Assembly: GCA_030549495.1 (NCBI GenBank)
Contig: JAUIRK010000097.1
Coordinates: forward strand, 62,001 to 126,000
Source: Nectonema munidae
Taxonomy: Eukaryota > Nematomorpha > Nectonematoida > Nectonematidae
Direction: 5' to 3'
DNA length: 64,000 nt
Part shown: in pieces, positions 10,317 through 19,900 of the stretch
Layout of the letters: the number at the start of each line of letters is the position of its first letter
Position numbering within the stretch: position 1 is the first letter of the stretch
The notes under the pieces: model-generated
Seen by the model: the letters and a program-made list of their open reading frames with translations, nothing else
What the model was told of the DNA's origin: nothing
Databases searched by the model: none
Made by a program: the position numbers and the translations under genes

Positions 10317-10779
10317 TCAGATGAAATATGGTAAAAGATAAAAATTTCTGATACACAAATTTTTTTCATGATAATCCCGAGGTGCATACTCTAATTTGGA
10401 GTCTAATGTGATTTCCTCTTTCATGCAGGATTGGCACCTGATGTTGAAATAGGTCACTGGGTGAATCTTGGAAATCGCAATGCCTGATTCCACAACTATG
10501 TGCTGCTCAAAGAAGAAACTTGGATGCATGGAGTCATAATTCAAATTAGGGTCCACTTGAAAGTTATCTGTTGTGGAGAAAAGATATTAATGATAAATCT
10601 ATGTTTGTTGCCAAATAGCTTCCTGCACTTTGTCTGGCGCTTTTGAATCGATGTAGGGAACTATCAGGCCGGATATATAGGTCTGAAGATTCAACCCAAG
10701 CATAACCAGTTAGTGCTTTTAGATTAGAGAAGATTGAGTTAGTTTTATTGTGTTCTTTGTAAGAGAATATACTTGCCAT
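10317..10779 (-). pseudogene. Possible remnant of the viral gene preceding L, with a gene-end-like signal
   Basis: Two - strand coding remnants (10,779-10,564 and 10,556-10,317) lie just upstream of the L-like fossil in its own orientation. I cannot name the product. The second contains the pair CQSC and a run ending YAPRDYHEK. At 10,369-10,360 the - strand reads ATGAAAAAAA, the classical rhabdovirus transcription stop and polyadenylation signal, about 120 bases before the L-like start. That would place the remnants as the gene upstream of L. An acceptor-like cacaacag lies between the two pieces, so a host exon is an alternative. Confidence 0.4.
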
Positions 10780-11410
10780 ACAATTTTTTCATATATCTAT
10801 AAAATTAATATCAACCCTTTGCTAAATAATATCTCTAGTACATGTATAGCATTTTTCATATGTTCTTATTATTATTATTAGGTTTTATTTTTTGATGACA
10901 GATGGAAGCGTTACAGGATTTTTATATCTAGATCTCACTTTTTTCTGGATAACAATTGGAGACATGTTTGGTGGTACTTACTAAAAACTTCAATTTATGC
11001 AAATTGGACTTTAAACGGAGTTGATATGAAATTAAAATCAATAAGAATTGCTACGTCTTCCTACAATGCTAAATTTTTTTTATCATTCATGGATCTAATA
11101 ATATTCGAATTCTACAAATTCTGAAAGATGTGTAATTTTGTGGAAAATTTGGGGGAAAGTTAATTCAATGAAATATATAGCACAGAGATTGAAAAAATTA
11201 AACATACATAAAAATTTTATAATTTGAAGAAGTTTTTAATTTAATGAGAAAAAATTTTAATCATTGAGAAATAGTTTTAAAATTATGGGGATTATGAAAA
11301 AGTTTTGAAAATTATGAAGTCATATCGATTTATTTGCGTGACCTTGAAAAGGTTCATTGGTTCGACTGAGATAGTAAATTAAATTTAAATTCACATGAAC
11401 ACTTTTTTTA
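10780..11410. other. AT-rich DNA, nothing recognised
   Basis: There is a short att triplet run near 10,867-10,880 and imperfect 'gaaaaagttttgaaaattatg'-like repeats at 11,170-11,310. No genes. Confidence 0.5.
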
Positions 11411-11526
11411 GTTGTTGGATTCGCATCCCACGGAAGAAATATGTGAGCAGATGATAGGATTGTCCCCGTGTAGAATCGAGCCGGGCATAACCTGATCAAA
11501 ACCCTACGCTCCAACCACTAGTGTCA
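11411..11526 (-). repeat. tRNA-related SINE or tRNA-like sequence
   Basis: On the - strand AGTGGTTGGAGCG resembles an A box and GGCTCGATTCTACAC resembles a B box, about 35 bases apart as in tRNA-derived promoters. Arms do not fold cleanly into a cloverleaf, so this is a SINE head or decayed tRNA rather than a functional tRNA. Confidence 0.5.
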
Positions 11527-12815
11527 TTCAATAAAGTAATATAATTTAATAACTGGGTTTGATAAAATAAACAAACATGACTTGAATATTATGAAAATGA
11601 TATATAAAAGCTTTAAAAAGTCCACCTCCATTTATATAATTTACTGAGAGTTGACATTTTATTGTCAATAAGATCCTGGGGTGTAGATTTGGCAAGAGGG
11701 CTGATTTTTTCGTTGCAATATCCCCCCCCCCCCTTCCCCTGTGAAAAGATCAACGAAGACGTTTATTATTTGACAGGGGTGGAAATTTTGCATTACACCG
11801 GCCCGATCTAGTCTTTAGATATTATAGTCTAACTTGATCCGGTTCAAACTATAGACGGTCTAGTCCAGCCCCGGTCTGGATATTATAAGGGCCGAACTCT
11901 GAACAAGTCTAGGTTCGAGAAACCTCTGAGCAAAAGGTATATAAAAAAGTAGTAAAAATGTGTTTATTATTATTATAAAAGCACGTGCATAAGCGATGTC
12001 TTTCACTTGAAAAAAAACTAAATACACTATATAGTCTGTGAAATATTAGCATTTTAAATTGAGCTATGGAACTAAAATATGGTAACTGGACAATTGCGCT
12101 CTAGGATAAAATGCTCCCGATATCATTCATTTTAGAGTTAGGATTTTTGATGCAATTAATCATGATTGAATTGTATACCTCAAATTTTAAAATTATATTT
12201 TAATATATTTTTTTTAAATAATAATCAGATTTTAATAAATATATCAGGGCAGTTTCCGGGGGCAACTGTTAAATAGTTCATTAAATAGCTTGCGATTAAA
12301 CATTACAAAATCTTATCAAATTTATGTTTTAAGCCCAAACTGAAATTTCAGTATAATGTCAAAATTAAAAATTAAGACGGAATCCCAAAAAATAACTAAT
12401 TGAAAAATGACACGTCTTAGCAACACTTGCAGTTTAGCCAAGATCTTGGCCGCTCTAAATGCTACACGAGAATGAGAGCGAGCATTCATTAGATTTCAGT
12501 GAGACGACTGTGTAACACACATGCCGCTTCTGCTTGAATCATTATTAATTTTGAGGGATGAGTTTTCCTTCTTGCATTAACAAGACATTGGATAAACATT
12601 GTATACTATGTGTATAGAACACACCTGTGTATGCATCTATATTTGTCTCTCTGTTGTTATCTTTAGTCACGTAACATATGAGACTACGTCATTTTTGTTT
12701 ATTATACAAAAACTTGTCACCATTATCTCTGCATCATGTGTAAGCTACTCTCTACTTTCGCCTCTTTGATTGACTACACTCTTTCTTTTTCATTGAAGTA
12801 CTTAGTATTCATTCC
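11527..12815. other. Intergenic DNA with a C13 run and GC-rich repeat patches
   Basis: A run of C lies near 11,711-11,723. A GC-richer patch at 11,775-11,935 repeats gatctagtc/ggtctagtcc-like words and begins caggggtgg, which resembles a hAT end. At 12,190-12,270 the sequence is an inverted relative of 19,840-19,915 (see that entry). No gene is supported. The ATG at about 12,520 was considered and rejected as a Sin1 start. Confidence 0.4.
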
Positions 12816-13640
12816 ATGGGCGAGAATCTCTTTAGCCGGGGTAGATTGTGGGAGACTTTTATAGTAAATATGATACCTAGATGTTTCAACTGTTCTTTCA
12901 TTTTTCTCCATCTTGTATTTCTTTTTCATTCCTTTCATTCAATACCAGTTGAAGGAATTCTTCGTTTTCAGGTACATTATCATCAAGTGAATAAACTCAT
13001 CAGATGCAAGACGTTTTGAAAATTCATGTAGATTGTCTTCTTCATCCTCATTATTTAAAACATAGTTTGTGTCACATTACATCTTTATTCAATCACGTGT
13101 GTCAGCTTTTACTGAATCAGAAGCGTTTTGTCTTTGTTCATTCGATTTAAAATACCATGTAAATCTTTTTCCTATATTTTTTTTGATATTACAAATGAAC
13201 TCTTGGTCTCCAGAGTCCAGACACACAGAAATAGACTACAGTTGTGTTTCTAGGAATAAAGATACATATGAGTCAAGTTAGCAAAACTTTTTGAATGAGA
13301 AGAGATGCGTTGTCTAGAAATAACAAAATTTTTAATTCTTTCACCAACCATTCTTCAAAAGTTTACACTTTTATCCATGCTTTTGAGGTGTACATCCATA
13401 AAACCGGTAAATTATTCAAATAGCATAATATCGAGGTTTTGCTGATTTTCCAAAAACCACAACAAATTCAGTCTCCAACCATGTTTACACATAATGAAAT
13501 AGTCATTCTTTCTATAGTCTTTTTTCCTCTAGTCCGCGTTTCCCCCTTTAAAGATAAAGATATATTTCGTAAAGCTCTAAAAAACAAACTAAATTCATCA
13601 ATGTTGTACATATCTTTTTTATCATAGTTTTTAACAATAT
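12816..13640 (-). mobile_element. pogo/Tigger-type DNA transposon relic
   Basis: On the - strand around 13,620-13,300 the sequence encodes RALRNISLSLKGE, then TRGKKTIERMTISLCVNM, NLPVLWMYTSKAW, TFEEWLVKE and KILLFLDNAS. This is the characteristic order of Tigger/jerky-type (DDE_1) transposases, including the second catalytic Asp in LFLDN. Several stops and frame changes interrupt it. Downstream (12,816-13,070) an acidic tail, VPENEEFLQLVLNERNE, fits the C-terminus of this family. No terminal repeats were identified. Confidence 0.75.
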
Positions 13641-14089
13641 TTGACACTTTATTTTTCCTATTTTCAATTGCTTTTGAATCGATATCTCCTCTTTCCCTTT
13701 AGCTTTGGAGGCTTTAACCCTATTAGTTAAAAAATTAATTGTAGAAAATTGGCTGAATCATATCCCTTCAAATTTTGGGACTTTTCCTAAAATCGCTAGC
13801 TACATCTTTTGAAACCATTTTTATGGTAGTTGAATGACCCTTTCATGTCCAAAACTGTCAATCAAAATCAAAAATTAAAATTTTTCAGCAAAATTTTGAC
13901 ATTATCTGTACTTAACCTTATAACTTAGGATCTATATTATATAATACCTTGAAAATTTATAATTATATACAGTTTGGAACGCATAACACTTTATATATTT
14001 AATTTTTTCAATAATCATGGTTACTTTTTAAAAAATCTCAATCAAAATTTTGATTGATCAAAAATATATCTAATAATATATACCTTCAA
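13641..14089. other. AT-rich DNA before the tandem array
   Basis: No gene is seen. Words shared with the adjacent array (atcaaaatttt, tttgattgatc) suggest diverged flanking repeat. Confidence 0.4.
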
Positions 14090-14880
14090 ATTTTACATAA
14101 AATATATGTTTTTATACTAAATCGGTCATGCTGTTTTCATTTCTAGACTCATTTTTTACATTTAGGATTTGAAAATACCTATAAGTATTAATCAAATTTG
14201 CGGTTTACTTCTGGGAATTGTCTCCAAAAACATTCCTTCACATTTTACATAAAATTTATGTTTTATACCAAATCGATCATGTTGTTTTCATTTCTGGACT
14301 CATTTTTTACGTTTAGGATCTGAAAATACCTATAAGTGTTAATCAAATTTGCGGTTTACTTCTAAAAATTATCTCCAAAAATATTCTCTTGAAATATATG
14401 TTTTTATACCAAATCAATCATGCTGTTTTCATTTCTGAACTCATTTTTTACATTTAGGATGTGAAAGTACATATAAGTGTTAATCAAATTTGCGGTTTAT
14501 TTTTAAAAATTGTCTTCAAAAACATTCATTCAAATTTTACAATTAAATATATGTTTTTATACCAAATCAACCATGCTAGTTTCATTTATGGACTCAATTT
14601 TTGCAGTTTGAATTTGAAAATACCTATAAGTATCAATTAAATTTGCGTTTAGTTCTAAAATTTGTTTTTATAGCAAATAGATTATGATGATTTCATTTCT
14701 GAACACAGTTTTCGCATTTAGAGGTTTTACTGCTAGTATCAATCAAATTTGCGGTTTGTGTCTGAAAACTATATCCCAAAATATTCTCTCTAATTTTACA
14801 TGAAATATATGTTTTTATACCAATTCGACCATGATAATTTTTATTTCTGAAATCATTTTTTGCATTTGGCATTTAGCCTC
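14090..14880. repeat. Tandem array, about six diverged units of about 120-150 bp
   Basis: Units repeat the order: attttacataaaatatatg, ttttataccaaatcgatcatg, ttttcatttctgaactca, ttttttacatttaggat, gaaaatacctataagt, atcaaatttgcggttt. Copies begin near 14,090, 14,238, 14,385, 14,530, about 14,650 (shortened) and 14,790. Divergence between units is visible but low enough for easy alignment by eye. It resembles a small satellite or an internally repetitive transposon. Confidence 0.85.
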
Positions 14881-15579
14881 TTTTTGAGATGAGCTGTCAA
14901 ATATAAATCAATTTTTTGACAGGTTTGATTGATTTTGATAAAAAAATGGACATCACCACTGAATTTAGCATAGTTGAAATATATATGTAACATTAAAAAT
15001 ATATTAATTTGGTTTTTTCGGACAAAGAAATTTAATTTTGCTTTCGAGACATTTTTAACCAAAATTGAATTAGTTTTAAAATTTAACTCAACTTTATTTT
15101 TAAACTTCCAAATAATTTATGTAAAAATGGATGAAAAAAATTTTTTTATAAAAGAATATTTATAATGAACTTAATACTGACTAGAGTGAAATTTCTATAT
15201 GTTGACACAAGTTAAAAAAAGGCGCTTTTCTAGTCTCTATCAAAGATTACTATTTAATACTTCTTTATTTAGCTACAAAATAAATATTTTTCTTCCCATT
15301 AACTAACGAACATTCTCCCCCTGTTGAAAATTCATTCGCGAAGAAATCGAAAAGTTAATCCTTCCAGGCCTAGATTTTCGAAAATGAATCATCTTTTCTT
15401 AAAGTTATGAACAGGCTATTTTGTTTTATGGGTGACCCATTGTGACTGAAAGGATTACAATTGTAAAATTTGATCATCTATCAGCGATTTTAAACCCCTT
15501 CTATTTTTGCACGTTTTGGTAATAGAATGCTTTATCAAGTTTGTAAGCCCCTCTCTCGTTAAGGTTTAATGATCATATA
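14881..15579. other. AT-rich DNA, nothing recognised
   Basis: No gene signature. A 'gacaggttt.gattgattttgataaaaaaatgg' stretch at about 14,920-14,948 is similar to 19,503-19,535, hinting at another old repeat. Confidence 0.4.
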
Positions 15580-16019
15580 CAGTGGAACCTTGGTTTACAA
15601 ACAATTTTGACTCACCAACTATTCCTTGGATCAATTACTCGAAAATTGCCCCATAGCGAGGCCTTTTATAATTATTTCCAATGTTTATTCTTTTCTTCTT
15701 AGTAAAGGTAAAGGTACCGTGGAAGTGTTTTCACCGAGAAGGCACAATTGCGTCTCTTGTATCGAACTATGAGAAAGTAGGCTTGATGCGGGATCGAACC
15801 CAAGACCTTGAGTTATCGAAACCCAGTACTTACCCCCTAGTATTACTTATATTACTAGTGAGTAATATATACGAGTCTAATTTACATATATGAAGCTAAA
15901 AATGTAGATATTATATTTACTGCTGATAATTTACACTAAAATAAGGAATACCTTCTCGGTTCACGAACATTTCGCGTAACGAACGGCTTACGAAGCGAAT
16001 TGAGTTCGAGGTTCCATTG
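15580..16019. mobile_element. Tc1/mariner-type MITE carrying a SINE insertion
   Basis: The left end is TA followed by CAGTGGAACCTTGGTTTACA. The right end, reverse complemented, is CAATGGAACCTCGAACTC. CAGTGGAACCTCGG-like ends with a TA target are typical of mariner/Tigger elements. The right-hand TA has decayed. A tRNA-SINE occupies 15,702-15,845. Confidence 0.65.
15702..15845 (-). repeat. tRNA-derived SINE, copy 1
   Basis: It belongs to the same family as 24,094-24,243 and 46,103-46,256. On the - strand it carries a B box, GGGTTCGATCCCGC, and ends in a conserved tail, GGTACCTTTACCTTTAC. Confidence 0.85.
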
Positions 16020-16519
16020 TTTTGCTTGAAATCTAAGTTTGCAGTTTTTTGAACGAAAGAGCATGTAACGATCCCACTTAGCTTCTGTTTAGCTAATAGA
16101 TTACTGCCCGCTTTTTTTTTTTTAAAAAACATGTCTATAAAAAAAATTTTAGTAATCACCCTAGTGCCCACTCATAACAGGAAAAATGTTTACCTTGGAT
16201 GCCAGGAGTGAGCATAGGCTATTTCCCATTCCTATAACTGAATTTGTTCAAAACAGAAATGAAAGCCTTAAGTAGAAGTAGGTAAATTAACTGATTTTAA
16301 ATTAACGTTTATATTAACTGAAAATAAAATATATTTCAGTTATAACGACTTTCAAAAGCACACAACTTTGACAGTGGTTGAGTGCGGGAAAGAAACGGCG
16401 TCGGAAGGAAGGGGGAGTGGAGGGTGACATATTCGAGAGAATAAGATTTCTGTTGGCCAACTCTATTGTTAATTGGCGAATTCCTAGCCTTTGGTGATAA
16501 ACATAAATTTTAGTTGGGA
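16020..16519. other. Intergenic DNA, nothing recognised
   Basis: A - strand frame at 16,535-16,314 has no family signature. No repeats were recognised. Confidence 0.4.
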
Positions 16520-16742
16520 AATTGTCTTTCTTCAATTCTAATTTGTCTTTTTTAAGTTCTAAATTGACTTTTTTGCAAATCTAAATTGTCTTTTTTAAAT
16601 CCTAAAATGTCTTTTTTTCAATTTTATTTTGTATTTCAAAAAGAGCATTTAGAATTTAAAAAAGACAATTTACAATTTAAAAAGACAAATTAGAATTTAA
16701 AAAGATCATTTAGAAGTAAAAATGGTATATATATATATATAT
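16520..16742. repeat. Short-unit inverted repeat cluster followed by (AT)n
   Basis: The left half repeats 'ctaaattgtcttttttaa' variants four to five times at about 30-bp spacing. The right half repeats the complement ('tttagaatttaaaaagacaa') three to four times. The two halves could pair as a long imperfect hairpin. A pure AT dinucleotide run follows at about 16,724-16,742. Confidence 0.7.
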
Positions 16743-16923
16743 AAAAAGTTTGTCGGAACCTCTATATAATAACGCTTTTATCCAATCCCCAAAGTGTTTA
16801 GTATAGAGAACATATACAAGTGTATATGTGGATTCATTCCAAAAACACGAAATAAAACTCCGAATCCACAGCGCAAATTAAGTTCTCAAAAATGATTTCT
16901 CATCTTTATTCATTCATTTTTAG

Positions 16924-19900
16924 TAAAACCGTTGTAAAGCCTTCGATGTTCAAGAAACGAGTTAGCACTTTTCAGAAGTTGGAGTTGTTGCAAGAACAAC
17001 GCAAAGATCGTTCTCGATGTAACCACGTTGTTTGGAAAGTGCCAAAAGCAAGAAGTAAAGAAGGTTTGTATAATTTTTCTTCCATCTCATCCATCTATTA
17101 CGGAGCAATCATTAATCCAGCTATATATTTTATAAATTTTTTACAATTTGAACACCTCCTTGTGCCTCGTGTTCTAGGTCTGCATTCTTGAATTGAATAG
17201 TATCCCCTGCGCAAACTACTTTCCGCTGTGTGAATTTGCGGAGAAAAACCATAGTAAAAAAGAAGGTTTTTGATGGGTCTTGAAATCTGACTTGTGTTAG
17301 CCCTAGTTCTCATAGAATTATAACTTAAATTTTTGATAAAATTTTTTAAAAAAATTACCTACCTCCATGGCGAATAGGCAACGCATCGTTAGGGCAGTTG
17401 TGCTGGTAGATAATAATCAATGTGTTGTAGGCAGCTATATTTAAATAATTAGAAAATGCGGCAACTGTCCATCGCCTACTTGTCTTATAAGTAGTAAAAT
17501 CTCTGGCCATTCGATTAAAACAATCCACCCCACTTTTGTATTTATTATAGGAAATTAGGCTTTCGGGGTTTCTTTTATTTGATGTGATAGTAACACTTCT
17601 ACTATGCGGCGTAGATAAGATATAAACCGCTTTAAAATTCTTTCTAGCATGCCTTTCAGGTATATAAACACAAAGTGATGAAATATTCGAATATACAATT
17701 TTGCTCTCAGTTTCACTTAAATTTAATGTGCGTAAAAATTTAGGTTTAACAAATCTACGTATAGGATATACTGTCCCACAAATTGTCAAATTTTTGGAAA
17801 GAGCCCACTCCGCTAAAGCATGAGATGTAAAAAATCTGTCAAGATAAATACCACACCTTGATGGGAGATTGCTACTTCCTACTAGATGCTTACAGATTTC
17901 TAGACTTGAAAAATATTCACGATCAATTAATCCTGAAACATAAATTTTGAGCTTCATAACATAAAATGTGTTAGAATCATTAAGATGATAGAACTTTTAG
18001 CCATAATGACCCGGCTTTTTAGGGTCCTACACTTTTTGAGAACACCCGCCCCGAAATTTCACTAATTGCTCCTCTATAGTTACAGCATCAAGTGGTGTCC
18101 AAAATTTATGGCATTTTTCAAAAAAGTTATTATGGATACGCCTAATGGCTGCTAGTTTGTCTGAAGGCTCTCTAGTGGCGGCATCGTCAACGCGTATACA
18201 AATTTTGATGAATTGGAACATCCTTCACCCGAGTGCAGCACGTAAGAAAGGATCTCCATCATTGGAAAAAAGGGCTTTAGTCGCAATTCTTTGGTCTTTA
18301 GATTGTCCCAAAAAAATTAGAAAATCAAAATAGGCAAGCAAATCGCTTATAACAAACTTTTCATGATACGCTTTCAAATCCAACCACTTAGGGGACTCTT
18401 TCCTAGAATCATAGAGTTTCTTATATCTCACATAAAGATTTATAGAAAAATAAACTTACTTGTAATTATCATCTGCTTTTTTGTGAGTCATCTCGTATAT
18501 ATGAGAAACCAAAGGAGGGTCAAAAAACAAATCAAAAATTTTATCAATTTCCTTCAATTTTTTTGCATCATCAGAAGGTCCATATGGACGTGAAGAGGTA
18601 TCTCTACAGTTTCTAGCTTGAGATCTACCCCTTGAAGATTGTTGAGGCTCCCAGAAGAACTGTGTTCCATCTGGAGCTTTAATAGAAATATCTTCCGCGT
18701 CAAATACTTCTAATTCCACTTCTATATTACTCTCACCTGTATAAATATCAGATGCTTCAGAATCTGAAATTGATGAAAATGATTCATTTTATAAATTTGG
18801 AGCAAAAACTATTCTTTTGTTCAATAATTTTTAAAATAAAATTTTTAAATTTCGATTTTGATAGGACATAAAAGTAATGAAGAAGAATAGTTTATTAAAA
18901 ATTCTATAAAAATGCTACTGTACATAACAAAACAAAAACAGCTTGGATAGAAAAAGGGCGGAAAGGTCATTGAACCATAAGAAATATTTATTTTAAAAAA
19001 AGTGGAGAGGTGAAAAACCCCCTCGTCAATAACTTACAATTTATAATAAAAATGTATCAAAAAAATTTCAAAAAAAAAAAGTAAAGATACGCTTCTAGAT
19101 GTTTCAGGAAAAGTCAAGAAAATCAAGTGGAATAATGCAATGGTTTGAATTTAATTTGAGTTATAGAACAAGAGGAGGTCTTGAAAACCCCCTACCCCAA
19201 CCCCTCGTAAATAATAGATTTGAAATATGTCCTAATTCATAATTCAAATGTTAATAGTTTTGTAAATATTATATTCTATAAGAAAAAGCGTATGGGCTTT
19301 TTTCTCCATTACTGTGTCCTTCGTGTAACAGTAAAATCTTACCTATGTTCCCAAATGGGAACATTGGGACTTAGTGGGTTAAAATAAAGAGAAAACGTGT
19401 TTGGCAAAAAGTCATATGTGGAAGCTAATTTACTGACAGGTGAAATATTTTGGGGGAATTAATCACCAAAATTTAGCATTGATTGACAGCTTGATTTTTT
19501 CACAGGTTAGATAGATTTTCATAAAAAAATTAATGACACGATTAGTTCACGGTTGAATTTTGTAAAAATATTAAATATTTTAAGAAAAAGGAGGCGAGCC
19601 AATAAGTCCCCTATTGTCAGTCAGGAAAAAAATGGCTCGTCACGAATAAGGTTAATATTTTAAGACTTACTGAAATGCACGTAAATGTAATAATATTCTT
19701 TGAAATAAAAAATTATCAATTGTGTTGACCTGTTGTAAAAAATTCACTTTATTGTTTCCAAAACTTTTTCAGTCTTAGTCAAAAACATAGGTTCTGGGAC
19801 AATTGCCCCCTGAAAAATTGGCCTCGGACAATAGCCCCCTAGGATAATTGCCCTTCGGACAACTGCCCCCAATATATTTATTTAAAAATCTGATTATTTT

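Noticed and set aside
12500-12600. ATG with MPLLLESLL as a possible Sin1 first exon
   Set aside because: No SDDTG-like motif follows, there is a stop after 19 codons, and no phase-2 donor is evident.
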